A stretch of 64,000 nt of DNA from Burkholderiaceae bacterium (GCA_030123545.1 CP126124.1:124001-188000), one strand, 5' to 3'; counted from the first letter of the stretch, positions 1 to 9,340 are shown. Numbers and translations are program-made. The notes: generated by a model not told the origin, from the letters alone.

Positions 1-454
1 CTATGGCCTCGACGGCGAGCAGATCGTGGTCTACAAGTTTCGGTCGATGGCAGTGACCGAAGACGGCGCGACGATCGCGCAGGCGCACCGGCACGATCCG
101 CGCGTGACCCGGCTCGGCGCGTTCCTGCGCAAGACCTCGATCGACGAGCTACCGCAGTTCATCAACGTGTTGCAGGGCCGCATGAGCGTCGTCGGTCCGC
201 GGCCTCATGCGGTCGCACACAACGAACAATACCGCCGGCTGATCAAGGGCTACATGGTGCGCCACAAGGTCAGGCCCGGGATCACCGGCTGGGCCCAGGT
301 CAACGGCCAGCGCGGCGAAACCGACACGCTCGAGAAGATGCAGGCGCGCATCGACTACGACCTCGACTACCTGCGCAACTGGTCGCTGACGCTCGACCTG
401 GTCATCATTCTGAAGACCATCCGGCTCGTGTTCAAGGACAGCGCCGCGTACTGA
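1..454 (+). CDS. Undecaprenyl-phosphate sugar-1-phosphate transferase, C-terminal part (cut by window)
   Basis: The reading frame is open from base 2 and ends at TGA 452-454, so only the C-terminal ~150 residues are present and the true start lies outside the window. These residues are the catalytic domain of the WcaJ/EpsB bacterial sugar transferase family. Visible landmarks are VVYKFRSM, the R-LG-FLRKTSIDELPQ stretch, GRMSVVGPRP, and RPGITGWAQVNGQRGET followed by YLRNWSLTLDL. Such enzymes move a hexose-1-phosphate from UDP-sugar to undecaprenyl phosphate at the inner membrane, the first step of Wzx/Wzy-type exopolysaccharide synthesis. It heads the visible part of the plus-strand eps operon. 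The exact sugar cannot be read from the sequence. Confidence 0.93.
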   Translation, partial: YGLDGEQIVVYKFRSMAVTEDGATIAQAHRHDPRVTRLGAFLRKTSIDELPQFINVLQGRMSVVGPRPHAVAHNEQYRRLIKGYMVRHKVRPGITGWAQVNGQRGETDTLEKMQARIDYDLDYLRNWSLTLDLVIILKTIRLVFKDSAAY

Positions 455-538
455 GGCCGGTCGCCACACCAACCCATCCCCTGCCACCCCACCGCAACCC
501 CGCCATGGCATCGTGCACAATCCGGGGACTCTTGCCGG

Positions 539-598
539 TCCGGCCTGTCGGCCGGATCCCGTCCGTCGACCGTGCCGATTGCGGCCCCGAGGTTTTTT
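539..598 (+). other. Stem-loops in the epsB-epsL gap
   Basis: The 145-base gap after the sugar transferase holds a 7-bp inverted repeat (TCCGGCC 539-545, GGCCGGA 550-556, loop TGTC). A small GCCG-ATTG-CGGC hairpin at 574-585 follows, then a run of six T at 593-598 directly before the epsL ATG. GAGG at 589-592 is the probable epsL ribosome-binding site. The hairpin plus T-run could give partial termination or translational control between the two genes, but the T-run is not directly next to the strong stem. Confidence 0.3.
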
Positions 599-599
599 C

Positions 600-1805
600 A
601 TGACGCTGATTCGCCGTCTGTCCCTGCTCATCCCTGCCGTGCTGGTGCTCGCTTCACCGTTCGCGCAGGCCGACGAACTCGATACGCTGCAGTTCACAGC
701 CGGCGAAACCGTGCGGCACGACAGCAACGTGTTCCGTCTGTCGCCCTCAGCCGACGCCCAGGCTCTGCTCGGCACTTCGGCCCGCTCCGACACGGTCTTC
801 GACACGACCTTGGGCATCAAGCTCGACAAGCGCTACAGCCTGCAGCGCTTCGAACTCAGCGCGACCGCTGACAACTTCCACTACAACCGGTTTTCGCAAC
901 TCGACTACACCGCCGTCAACTACGCCGCGGCCTGGCGCTGGAGCCTGACACCGAAGTTTCACGGCAATCTGACGACCGACCGGCGCGAGTACATCGACTA
1001 CTACTCCGACATTCAGAACCTGGGTGAGCTCAACCATCGCACCGACCGCAGCACCGCATTCGACGGCGAATACGAGCTGACCGGTGCCTGGCGCCTGCTC
1101 GGCGGCGTGTACCACCAGTCGAGCGCCAGCAGCGTCGCCTTCACATCTACGGGCGACTACGGCATGACCGGAGGCGAGGCCGGGCTGCGCTACGTGTTCG
1201 CCTCCGGCACCTCATTGGCCTACCGATACAAGTTCGACCACGGCGAATACAGCAACCTGCCGCCTGGAACACTATTTTTCTCCAGCGACTTCCGCGACCG
1301 CACACACGAGTTCCGCCTCGACTGGGCACCGACCGGCAGGACTACGCTGGCCGCCCGGCTGGCCTACCAGTCGCGCACCAACGAAGGTAGCGGTGTACGC
1401 GATTTTTCCGGGGTCGTCGGCGGTGCCGATGTCACATGGGCAGCCACCGCCAAGACCAGCCTGTCCGGCGGGCTGTCGCGCCAACTGATCAGCTACCAGA
1501 CGAACACCGACAGCTACTTTGCGCTGAACTCGGTTTACTTCTCGCCGGCATGGCGTGCAACCGAGAAGACGACGTTTCGGGGACGGTTCGAGCGCGGCGA
1601 GTTGAGCTTCTACGGACCGGTGCCCGGATTCGCGAGCGACGGACGCCGCGACACCACCAACGCCGTATCGGGATCGGTGGAATACAAGCCGCTTCGGACT
1701 GTGACGCTGACCGGCGCCCTCGTCCATGAATGGCGTACCTCGAACCTGGCTGGCTTCGACTACAAGAACATCGGGATTAGCCTGTCCGCCATCGCGAATT
1801 TCTGA
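600..1805 (+). CDS. epsL: Exopolysaccharide outer-membrane beta-barrel protein EpsL
   Basis: The protein has 401 residues if it starts at the ATG at 600, which is preceded by GAGG at 7-base spacing and begins a clean signal peptide (basic MTLIRR, a hydrophobic core, and a cut after FAQA). The frame stays open upstream to 513, but that extension has no signal-peptide character. The mature part is rich in alternating aromatic and polar residues and ends in a hydrophobic strand finishing IANF, as expected of an outer-membrane barrel. Size, context and sequence character match the EpsL family found with exosortase-B-type polysaccharide loci. Its probable role is in the outer-membrane step of polymer export or anchoring. 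It lies between the priming transferase and epsE. Confidence 0.8.
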   Translation: MTLIRRLSLLIPAVLVLASPFAQADELDTLQFTAGETVRHDSNVFRLSPSADAQALLGTSARSDTVFDTTLGIKLDKRYSLQRFELSATADNFHYNRFSQLDYTAVNYAAAWRWSLTPKFHGNLTTDRREYIDYYSDIQNLGELNHRTDRSTAFDGEYELTGAWRLLGGVYHQSSASSVAFTSTGDYGMTGGEAGLRYVFASGTSLAYRYKFDHGEYSNLPPGTLFFSSDFRDRTHEFRLDWAPTGRTTLAARLAYQSRTNEGSGVRDFSGVVGGADVTWAATAKTSLSGGLSRQLISYQTNTDSYFALNSVYFSPAWRATEKTTFRGRFERGELSFYGPVPGFASDGRRDTTNAVSGSVEYKPLRTVTLTGALVHEWRTSNLAGFDYKNIGISLSAIANF

Positions 1806-1850
1806 GGGCGCCTACCATTCGGCGAACTGCCTGATATCGAAGAGACCGAA

Positions 1851-2726
1851 ATGAAGGTTTTGCTCCGTTGCCTTGCCGCCGCGCTGCTGTGGCTGCCCGC
1901 CATGGCCGCGCTGGCGCAGGCCGGGCTGTCACTGCCGCCAGCCGTGCCGCTGCAGTCGACCGACAACGGCCAGCCCGGTGCGCCGGTGCAATCAGGCAAT
2001 CGAGACTATCGCCTCAGCCCCGACGACATGATCGGGATTCAGGTGTACCAGAACCCTGACCTCACGGTGGATGCGCGCATCTCCGACAGCGGTGCGATCA
2101 CCTACCCGCTGCTCGGCAGCGTGCAACTGAGCGGACTCACGATTGCCGATGCCGAGAAAAAGATCGCGGACGGACTGCGCACCGGCGGCTTCGTGAATGC
2201 GCCGCAGGTGAACATCGTGCTGCGGCAGGCGCGTGGCAGCCAGGTGTCGGTGCTGGGCGAGGTCGCCCGGCCGGGTCGTTTTCCGTTGGAGACGCGCAGC
2301 ACTCGCGTCAGCGATGTTCTGGCCGCGGCCGGCGGCATTACCGCTGCCGGGGGCGACACGCTGATCGTCACCGGGCAACGCGACGGCAAGCCCTTCCGCA
2401 GAACGATCGACATCCCGACGATGCTGGCACAGGGCAAGACCGGAGACGATATCGTGCTCGACAGCGGCGACACGCTGTATGTGCCGAAGGCGCCGGTGTT
2501 CTACATCTACGGCGAGGCGCAGAAGCCCGGCCAGTACCGGGTCGAACGCGGCATGACCGTGATGCAGGCCCTCGCGCAGGGCGGCGGTCCCACCGCCCGC
2601 GGCAGCCAGAACCGTCTTAAGCTGGAACGTCGTGACGCATCGGGCAAGACCGTGACCATCGACCCGCGCATGACCGACCCAATCGAGCCCGGCGACGTGC
2701 TGTACGTCGGCGAAAGCATTTTCTAA
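1851..2726 (+). CDS. epsE: Polysaccharide export protein EpsE (Wza/OPX family)
   Basis: The protein has 291 residues. An N-terminal signal peptide ends near AALAQA, with no lipobox cysteine at the cleavage point. This is followed by a Poly_export domain (about residues 45-125, starting YRLSPDDMIGI) and two SLBB-type domains (QVSVLGEVARPG and later FYIYGEAQKPGQY). OPX proteins form the periplasmic and outer-membrane conduit for capsule or exopolysaccharide and work with the Wzz-type partner encoded next (epsF, 6 bases downstream). The lack of a lipobox suggests a soluble OPX subtype that relies on another outer-membrane protein, perhaps EpsL. That division of labour is inference. Confidence 0.9.
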   Translation: MKVLLRCLAAALLWLPAMAALAQAGLSLPPAVPLQSTDNGQPGAPVQSGNRDYRLSPDDMIGIQVYQNPDLTVDARISDSGAITYPLLGSVQLSGLTIADAEKKIADGLRTGGFVNAPQVNIVLRQARGSQVSVLGEVARPGRFPLETRSTRVSDVLAAAGGITAAGGDTLIVTGQRDGKPFRRTIDIPTMLAQGKTGDDIVLDSGDTLYVPKAPVFYIYGEAQKPGQYRVERGMTVMQALAQGGGPTARGSQNRLKLERRDASGKTVTIDPRMTDPIEPGDVLYVGESIF

Positions 2727-2732
2727 GTTGCA

Positions 2733-4124
2733 ATGACGCTCTACCAGTTCCTGCGAATCCTGCGTGCCCGCTACCGCGTCATTGCGCTGTTCGTGGTCGG
2801 GGCGCTGTTGGCGGCGCTGGCTGCCAATTTGGTGCTGCCCAAGAAGTACACCGCGCAGACCTCGGTACTAATCGACCTTCGTGCGGCCGATCCGACCGGC
2901 GCCAGCGCTTGGGGCGGCACGCTCGCCGCGAACTATCTTGCGACGCAGGTCAGCATTATCAGCGGAGACCGTGTAGCACAACGTGTCGTGGAGATCCTCA
3001 AGCTCGACGAAGACCCACGCGCCAAGGACGCGTGGATGAAAGCCACCCACGGGCGCGGCGATTTCAATGCATGGTTGATCTACGGTCTGAAGCAAGGGCT
3101 GGACGTGCGGCCGGCGCGCGACAGCAACGTGATCGACATCATCTACAAAAGCGACAGCGCAGAGAAAGCGGCGCAGACCGCGAACGCATTCGCGCAGGCC
3201 TACATGGATGTCAACCTCGCGCTGAAGACCGATCCGGCACACGAGTACGCGGAATGGTTCGACGAGCGGACCAAGGCGGCCCGGGCGAAGCTGGAAGCGG
3301 CGCAGTCGCGCCTATCGGCCTACCAGCAGAAGGCCGGCATCGTCAGCGCCGATGGCAATGTCGACTACGAGAACGCGAAGTTGGCTCAGATCTCGTCACA
3401 GCTTACCGCGGTGCAGGCGGAGGTGGCCGATAGCCAGAGCAAGCGCAACGCCGGTGGCAGCACGGTCGCCGAGGTCATGCAAAGCCCGCTGATCAACAGC
3501 CTGAAGGCCGATGTCGCGCGATTGGAAGGCCAGGTGCAGGAACTGCGCGTGAACCTGGGACCGAACAATCCGCGGCGCGAGCGTGCGGAAGCGCAGCTTG
3601 CAGCCGCCCGCAGCCAGTTGGCCAGCGAAACCGGGCGCATCAGATCGTCGATCAATACCACCTACCAGGTGAACCGACAGCGCGAACATGATCTGCAGGC
3701 GGCGCTCGCTGCGCAGAAGGCGCGGGTTTTGAAGCTCAACAAGGAGCGGGATGCCCTGAATGTGTACCGCCGTGACGTCGAGGCGGCCCAGCGCGAATAC
3801 GAAGCCGTGAGCCAGAGCGCGTCGCAGACTCGGCTGCAGAGCCTGACCACCCAGACCAACGTGGTACGGATGGACAGCGCGGTCGCTCCGCTGCTGCCGT
3901 CGAGTCCGAAGTCGCGGCTGAATCTGCTGATTGCGGCGCTCGCGGGAACCATGTTGGGCGTTGCCTGTGCCGTGCTGCTGGAATTGATCAACCGGCGTGT
4001 GCGCTCCGCCGAAGACCTGACCCAGATGCTCGACCTGCCGGTGCTGGGCAGCATCAGCTCGAGTCGGGAGCCGCGCCGCCTCGCCGGCCCGCAGTTGCTG
4101 CTGGGCCACGGGGACTCCGCATGA
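2733..4124 (+). CDS. epsF: Chain-length determinant protein EpsF (Wzz/PCP family)
   Basis: The protein has 463 residues with the polysaccharide co-polymerase layout. The short cytoplasmic N-terminus is followed by a membrane segment (about 16-36). A long periplasmic region with heptad-rich helices (about 170-350) comes next, then the conserved SSPKSRLN loop, a second membrane segment (about 390-412) and a short cytoplasmic tail. Such proteins set polymer length in the inner membrane and dock the BY-kinase. Its end overlaps the next gene (epsG) by 4 bases (ATGA), which implies translational coupling. No ATPase domain is fused to it, which is consistent with the separate epsG gene. Confidence 0.9.
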   Translation: MTLYQFLRILRARYRVIALFVVGALLAALAANLVLPKKYTAQTSVLIDLRAADPTGASAWGGTLAANYLATQVSIISGDRVAQRVVEILKLDEDPRAKDAWMKATHGRGDFNAWLIYGLKQGLDVRPARDSNVIDIIYKSDSAEKAAQTANAFAQAYMDVNLALKTDPAHEYAEWFDERTKAARAKLEAAQSRLSAYQQKAGIVSADGNVDYENAKLAQISSQLTAVQAEVADSQSKRNAGGSTVAEVMQSPLINSLKADVARLEGQVQELRVNLGPNNPRRERAEAQLAAARSQLASETGRIRSSINTTYQVNRQREHDLQAALAAQKARVLKLNKERDALNVYRRDVEAAQREYEAVSQSASQTRLQSLTTQTNVVRMDSAVAPLLPSSPKSRLNLLIAALAGTMLGVACAVLLELINRRVRSAEDLTQMLDLPVLGSISSSREPRRLAGPQLLLGHGDSA

Positions 4125-5017
4125 ACAACAATGCGCCGGTGGTGCGATCGGCCCAGCTGCCGGTTCCCGGCCGCCCCGTAACGACGGGCCGGCCGATGGG
4201 CGAGATCCTGGTCGATGCCGGCCGTATCTCGGCGCCCGAAGTCGAACAGATCCTGCGATTCCAGCAAGAGCACGGTCTGCGCTTCGGCGAGTCGGGCCGT
4301 GCGCTCGGGCTGCTGACCGATGACGACGTCCGCTTCGCGCTGTCTCTCCAATTCGACTATCCCTATCTTGCACCGGAGAGCGAACTCAGCCACGAACTGG
4401 TCGCCGCATTTCGGCCCCAGAGCCGGACCGTCGAACAGTTGCGGTCGCTGCGCAGCCAGTTGATGTTGCGCTGGTTCAGCATCGGCACCGGTCACAAGGG
4501 CCTGACCATCGTCAGTCCGGGTGCCAGGGAGGGTCGCAGCTACCTGGCCGCCAACCTCGCGATCGTGTTCTCGCAGATGGGAGAGCGAACCCTGGTGGTG
4601 GATGCCGACATGCGCGCGCCGCGCCAGCATCTGCTGTTCGGTCTCGGTCCGCGCGCGGGTCTCTCGGACGTGCTCGCCGGTCGAGCGGACGCGCTGTCGA
4701 TGATCGCCGAGATCCCCGACTTGAAGGATCTGGCGGTGCTGCCCGCCGGAACAATCCCGCCGAACCCGCAGGAACTGCTTGGTCGCCCCGAATTTTCGAC
4801 GCTGCTCGAAGCCCTCGGCGAGACCTTCAGCGTGATGATCATCGACACGCCGCCCGCTGGCGCCTGCGCCGACGCTCAGACCGTCGCTGCGCAGGCCGGT
4901 GCCGCGCTACTGGTCGCACGACAGGGCGCAAGTTCGATGCCGCAGGTCGCGCGGCTGTCGCAGCGGCTGCGCGAATTTGGCGTCAGCCTAGTCGGCTCGG
5001 TACTGAACGACACCTAG
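4121..5017 (+). CDS. epsG: Chain-length-associated BY-kinase-like ATPase EpsG
   Basis: The protein has 298 residues. Residues 26-75 form a helical N-terminal extension (MGEILVDAGRISAPEVEQIL) like those of MshE/GspE N-domains. The BY-kinase fold follows: Walker-A-like SPGAREGRS (132-140), Walker A' VVDAD (159-163) and Walker-B-like MIIDTPPA (239-246). The usual Walker A lysine is replaced by arginine (GRS, not GKS). No tyrosine cluster is present at the C-terminus, which ends VGSVLNDT. It probably cycles with EpsF in the inner membrane to control polymerisation. Whether it autophosphorylates is doubtful from the sequence alone. It is translationally coupled to epsF. Confidence 0.85.
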   Translation: MNNNAPVVRSAQLPVPGRPVTTGRPMGEILVDAGRISAPEVEQILRFQQEHGLRFGESGRALGLLTDDDVRFALSLQFDYPYLAPESELSHELVAAFRPQSRTVEQLRSLRSQLMLRWFSIGTGHKGLTIVSPGAREGRSYLAANLAIVFSQMGERTLVVDADMRAPRQHLLFGLGPRAGLSDVLAGRADALSMIAEIPDLKDLAVLPAGTIPPNPQELLGRPEFSTLLEALGETFSVMIIDTPPAGACADAQTVAAQAGAALLVARQGASSMPQVARLSQRLREFGVSLVGSVLNDT

Positions 5018-5048
5018 CGAGCGCAACTGCCTCGTCAGCCCCTGCAGC

Positions 5049-5807
5049 GTGGCCGCATCAAGCACCGAAGGCTGGCAGCAGCGCTGGAGAGCGGTGCTGT
5101 CGCAGATCGAGCGCATCCACAACGAGGGACAGGAACAAAGGCTTCTTGCGCGAATGAGCGAGCCCAGCCAGCCGTTCGTGCTGGCTTTCGCGAATGCGCA
5201 CGCGATGAATTCAATCGTCGCGTCGGCTTCGTTCTACGATGCCCTGCATTCGGCCGACATGGTGTTGCGCGACGGCTCCGGCATGTCCACGCTGTTCAGG
5301 TTATTCGGCATGGCGCCTGGGCGCAATCTGAATGGGACCGACCTGATCCCGCGGCTGATCCGGCTGTTCGATGGTCGCTGTATCGCGCTGTTCGGCACCC
5401 GAGAACCGTTCCTGCAACGTGGTGCGCAGGCAGTCAGCACGGATCTGGCCCCGCACGGTACGCTAGCCTGTGCCCACGGCTTCATGGACCTCCCGGCCTA
5501 CCTGGAACTCGCCCGTGCACACCGGCCCGCGTTGATCGTGCTTGGCATGGGCATGCCGCGGCAAGAGGAGGTCGCCGCGGCGCTGCGTTCGGCGCTTACT
5601 TTCCCTTGCCTGATCGTCTGTGGCGGCGCGATCATTGACTTCCTGGCGGGCAAGACCCCGCGGGCGCCGCTGTGGATGCGCAAAACCGGGCTGGAATGGC
5701 TGTTTCGTCTGGTCATGGAGCCGCGCCGGCTGTTTCGGCGCTACGTAATAGGCAACCCGGTATTCCTGACACGCGCGCTCTGGTTGGCGTTGTCGGCCGG
5801 GAGCTGA
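5049..5807 (+). CDS. WecG/TagA/CpsF family glycosyltransferase (GT26)
   Basis: The protein has 252 residues from a GTG start 31 bases after epsG. No strong Shine-Dalgarno is visible, so a slightly later start is possible. Family landmarks are the FANAHAMNSIVASA region, the DGSGM and NGTDLIPRLI motifs around residues 75-105, and LGMGMPRQEEV near 165. GT26 enzymes add a sugar (for example ManNAcA) to an undecaprenyl-linked acceptor on the cytoplasmic face of the membrane. It is the last gene of the plus-strand eps operon and converges on the methyltransferase gene. The 199 bases between them show no gene. Confidence 0.87.
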   Translation: MAASSTEGWQQRWRAVLSQIERIHNEGQEQRLLARMSEPSQPFVLAFANAHAMNSIVASASFYDALHSADMVLRDGSGMSTLFRLFGMAPGRNLNGTDLIPRLIRLFDGRCIALFGTREPFLQRGAQAVSTDLAPHGTLACAHGFMDLPAYLELARAHRPALIVLGMGMPRQEEVAAALRSALTFPCLIVCGGAIIDFLAGKTPRAPLWMRKTGLEWLFRLVMEPRRLFRRYVIGNPVFLTRALWLALSAGS

Positions 5808-6006
5808 TTCGAGGCGTCGCTGACGGCATCGAAAGGCATGGCCGCCTGATGGTGAATCGGTATCCCGATCTGCTGCCACGGCGTAGCGTTGCCAGGTGGA
5901 CCTGTGCGCACTGCCATCGGCTGCCATAGGCGTCAGGCCAACCCTGTTGTTGAAGGGTGAGCGTACCGAGGAAACCAGGGACAGCTCGGTGTCTGCAGCG
6001 CAAGAT

Positions 6007-6930
6007 CTATCCGCGGGTGAAATAGACGAACGTGCCGCGCGAAAGGATGTGTCGGTAGACCGGGCGCAACAGGGTTCGTGCCAGGTACTTGGGCCGCAGT
6101 AGGCCGGAAGCACTGTTGACCAGCTGCGAAAATCGGGGGCGCAGCGGCTTCAGGCCGAACTCACGGCCAAACGCCATCAGCGAATCGCGACTGAAGCAAT
6201 TGATATGTTCGAGCGGTGCGATCGACATCTGCTGCGCTGCCGAAAGCGCGCCGAAGCTTTGTCGCTTGCCAATCTGTTTGAGTGAAGCGGCGGCGTCTGG
6301 CACGCTGATCTTGATCAGCCCGTCGGACGCGAGCGATGCGAGCAACCGTTCGAGCACGAAGCGCGGCTCCGTCAGGTGCTCGAATACCTGCTCGGTATTG
6401 ATGAACTGGAACTCGCCTTTCGGCAGATGATCGAGTTCGACGATCTTGAGTCCAATCGACCTTCCATGACTGATCCGTGCGCCTGACAACTCTGCGCCAG
6501 AAACGTTGCACCCATATCCCATCGCCATTCTCGAGAACTGCGCCCAGCCGAAGCCGAAGTCCAGAATGTTGATGCGGCTCGGTGAGATGCCGAAATGCTG
6601 GATGATCAAACCGACCTGCTCGGCCAAGTAACGGTAGTCATCCAGGTCGTAGTCGCCACGGCTGCACGCGAGGTTCGAATCCGATACCCAGTCTTCGTAG
6701 AGTTCGCGCAGCAACTGGCCATCGGGCACCTGCTGCTGGAACGTCAAGCCGCATCGGCCGCAGCGCGCAAGCGCGTAGTCTCCGGCGGTGGCTACGCTAG
6801 TATTCCTGCCTGCGTATTGCCTGCGCAGGTAGCTCTGAATGTCAGGGCTCGAAAACCGTTCCCGGTAAACAACCGACAACGTGGTCGACAGACAGCCCGG
6901 GCAATGATTTCTCATCATCATCATCGGCAC
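6007..6930 (-). CDS. Class I SAM-dependent methyltransferase with N-terminal zinc-ribbon-like motif
   Basis: The protein has up to 307 residues. The longest start is a GTG; three codons on is a run of four ATG codons, and the first of these (6924) is equally likely. Two CxxC pairs near the N-terminus (CPGC, and CGRCGLTF about 45 residues later) look like a metal-binding module. A Rossmann methyltransferase core follows, with motif I ILDFGFGWAQF and a later QFINTEQVFEHL stretch. Such zinc-ribbon methyltransferases often act on sugar nucleotides or nascent glycans. As the last gene of the minus-strand glycan operon it probably decorates the polymer. The substrate is unknown. Confidence 0.8.
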   Translation of the reverse strand: MPMMMMRNHCPGCLSTTLSVVYRERFSSPDIQSYLRRQYAGRNTSVATAGDYALARCGRCGLTFQQQVPDGQLLRELYEDWVSDSNLACSRGDYDLDDYRYLAEQVGLIIQHFGISPSRINILDFGFGWAQFSRMAMGYGCNVSGAELSGARISHGRSIGLKIVELDHLPKGEFQFINTEQVFEHLTEPRFVLERLLASLASDGLIKISVPDAAASLKQIGKRQSFGALSAAQQMSIAPLEHINCFSRDSLMAFGREFGLKPLRPRFSQLVNSASGLLRPKYLARTLLRPVYRHILSRGTFVYFTRG

Positions 6931-7016
6931 TCAAGCCAGGGATATGCTCCGAATAGCGCGGTCGGTCGCGGCCGTCTCGCCGGCGCATCAGAACCGCACT
7001 CCGTGACCGCTGGCGA

Positions 7017-8192
7017 TCAGGATACGTTGCCCGCTGCATCATCGCCATTGGATTGCGGCTCGGCAGCAACACCGAAATGACGCATATGGGTGCGCGCGAT
7101 GCTATCGAAAAACCGGCTTGCGGAGAACTGCCGCTCGTAGAGTGAACGCCCCGTTCGCCCCAGTTCTTCCATTAGTTCGTCATGCTGCAGCACTCGTTGC
7201 AACGCGGCTGCCAAACCGGATACGTCGCCAGGTCGAACGAACAGCGCATCGATGCCGTCGGTCAACACCGCGGGTATTTCACCGACCGGGCTGCAAACAA
7301 CAGCAACGCCGTTTGCCATCGCTTCCAGGATCACCAGCGGTAGCCCCTCGTCGTAGGACGGCAGCACCAGAACGTCAGCACTTGCCATCAGCCGGGCAAC
7401 CTGGCGCTGGTCCACCCAGCCTTCGAAGCGAACGAACTCGCCGATGCCAAGCTCTTGTGCCATCGTCCGATATGCTTGCACATCGCCCCCGCCCGCCAGC
7501 GTAACTTCGACGCGATCGCGATCAAACCCTGGCAGGGCCAGCGCTCGCAACAAGTCTGAGACCCCTTTGCGCTCCGACAGGTTGCCCACGAACAGCACGC
7601 GCCGGACGGCCTCAGCGGCAGTGGCGCGCCTGACTTCGGTGGGTTCCGGAACACCGTTGAAGACGACCGTGACGCGGTCCGCAGGGACGCGCAGTTCACG
7701 CGTGACGAACTGCTGCGCCGCGGACCCAAGCACTACGCAGCCCGACGGCAGCGAAAACATCCAACGGACCATGGCCTGCAATGGACCAGGGAGTGCGGCA
7801 TAGAAATGATGCAGCTGCGCCGCATGCAGATGCAGCACGGCCGGCACACCCAGCACGCGGCACATTGCGATGACTGCTCCCTTGCGCAGCAGGCTGAGTC
7901 GCTCCGCCACGTTGACGTGAACCCCGGCGAGTTGGCCACTGACACGCCCCTGCAACAACCTGACCAGCGCGATCGCCAGCACCCACAGCGAATAGACCGG
8001 GCCGGCACCACCCCGGGTGTCTAGGTGTCGCAACTGGGCCGCGCCGACCGGCGTCTGCGCAGCCTGCGCCTGGATCAGATAGTCGGCCACCTTGTACATG
8101 CCGCCGCCCTTCGGCCCCCACGGGCCGGCGATATAGATGTAGCGACAGGCGTGCTCGACCCCGGCGGTTGCTTGCATCATCTCGCTGCGCAT
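7017..8192 (-). CDS. Glycosyltransferase family 4
   Basis: The ATG at 8192 is chosen (391 residues) because GAGAGG lies 6 bases upstream. The frame stays open to 8231, where it would overlap the preceding gene. The protein has the GT-B layout. The N-terminal acceptor domain opens with YIYIAGPWGPKGGGMYK. The C-terminal nucleotide-sugar domain has VLFVGNLSERKGVSDLL and the EX7E-type stretch DEGLPLVILEAMANG, then SPVGEIPAVLTDG. It transfers a nucleotide-activated sugar to a lipid-linked glycan in the cytoplasm. It sits between a GT2 gene and the methyltransferase gene in the same operon. Confidence 0.88.
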   Translation of the reverse strand: MRSEMMQATAGVEHACRYIYIAGPWGPKGGGMYKVADYLIQAQAAQTPVGAAQLRHLDTRGGAGPVYSLWVLAIALVRLLQGRVSGQLAGVHVNVAERLSLLRKGAVIAMCRVLGVPAVLHLHAAQLHHFYAALPGPLQAMVRWMFSLPSGCVVLGSAAQQFVTRELRVPADRVTVVFNGVPEPTEVRRATAAEAVRRVLFVGNLSERKGVSDLLRALALPGFDRDRVEVTLAGGGDVQAYRTMAQELGIGEFVRFEGWVDQRQVARLMASADVLVLPSYDEGLPLVILEAMANGVAVVCSPVGEIPAVLTDGIDALFVRPGDVSGLAAALQRVLQHDELMEELGRTGRSLYERQFSASRFFDSIARTHMRHFGVAAEPQSNGDDAAGNVS

Positions 8193-8224
8193 TTCATCCC
8201 TCTCGCCTGTCTCGCCTGACCGCA

Positions 8225-9340
8225 TCAGCACGAACGCACGAAACGACTCGCGTCGCCGCTGGAATTCGCATGCCGGGACGACTGCGGCGCACTACCCACG
8301 CGGTCCAGCAGCACCCGGCTTGGAACCGGGTCGCGCACCGGCTGGCGCGGGCGCAGCACGCCGCATACCAGACCTGCGGCATTGACACACCAGGATGCAA
8401 CCGAATACAACGCCTTGTCGGCCGAGCGCTTGCGCCAGACCATCAGCATCATCGGGATGACGACAAGCGTGCAGAAAGCACCGATCCGTAGCGGCGCGGA
8501 CAGTGGCCATAACGGCACGCTGACCAGAACGAGCCACCAGATCAGCACCAAGATGTAGAGGTACAGCTCGCGCAGCCCACGCAGCACCAGGTGCAGATGC
8601 GGCCGGCCAACCGCGGCACGGATCAACTCGCCGAGCCCCCAGGCGTAACGGCTGCGCCAGCGCCGCATCAGCAGCCGATAAGGCGGTTCGTCATGGCCGA
8701 AATGATCGACCGCAGGCACTGGCAGTCGCCACAGTTGCCAGTTCAGCGCGCGCAGCCTGGCGGCCAGATCGAACTCCTCGTAGGCATGCAGGTTGCGGTC
8801 GGACAGATATCCGGCGGCCTCGATCGCACTGCGTCGATACAGTCCTCCGCCGTCGAGTCGATCGACCTGTCCCGCCGCCAGGTGCGCCGGCTTGCGCTCG
8901 ATCCGCGCGGCGTACTCCAGGCTGGCCGTGTTGCGCTCGACCACGAATCCGCCGACACCGGCCGCTTGCGGGTGTGCCACGAGGAACGCAAGGGCCTGTT
9001 CCAGGAATCCCGCGCGCAACAGCATGTCGCCATCCATGACAAAGATGAACTCACCGTTCGAATGCTGGTACCCCAGTTGGGGTCCGACGCCGCAGCATCG
9101 TTCGCCGGCATGCGCCAGTTGCGCGATGCGCACCGGATAGCGTGTCGCCAGCTCCACTGTTGCGTCGGTCGAGCAAGAATCGGCCAGCACCACCTCGCTT
9201 GCGACCGTGGCGGCCGCACGCAACGCGCTCTCGATGGTTGCCGCGATATTCCGCTCCTCATTCAGTGCCTTGATGATGATCGACACTCGGCACGTCACCT
9301 CCGGGTCGGCCGCGGCGCGGGTCGGATCCGCCGAATTCAC
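8225..9340 (-). CDS. Membrane-associated family 2 glycosyltransferase
   Basis: The protein has 371 residues. A GT-A domain occupies about residues 18-230, with VSIIIKALNEERNI, VLADSCSTDAT and the metal-binding FVMDGDML. Two hydrophobic segments follow (about 245-275 and 283-305), suggesting anchorage in the inner membrane. The start ATG overlaps the stop of the previous gene by 4 bases (ATGA), so the two GT2 genes are coupled. It probably adds one sugar of the repeat unit. Donor and acceptor are not predictable. Confidence 0.87.
   Translation of the reverse strand: MNSADPTRAAADPEVTCRVSIIIKALNEERNIAATIESALRAAATVASEVVLADSCSTDATVELATRYPVRIAQLAHAGERCCGVGPQLGYQHSNGEFIFVMDGDMLLRAGFLEQALAFLVAHPQAAGVGGFVVERNTASLEYAARIERKPAHLAAGQVDRLDGGGLYRRSAIEAAGYLSDRNLHAYEEFDLAARLRALNWQLWRLPVPAVDHFGHDEPPYRLLMRRWRSRYAWGLGELIRAAVGRPHLHLVLRGLRELYLYILVLIWWLVLVSVPLWPLSAPLRIGAFCTLVVIPMMLMVWRKRSADKALYSVASWCVNAAGLVCGVLRPRQPVRDPVPSRVLLDRVGSAPQSSRHANSSGDASRFVRSC

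Noticed and set aside
6913..6924. Run of four ATG codons as a possible repeat or slippage element
   Set aside because: It is a simple four-unit run at the methyltransferase start and gives only start ambiguity. No further copies are nearby.
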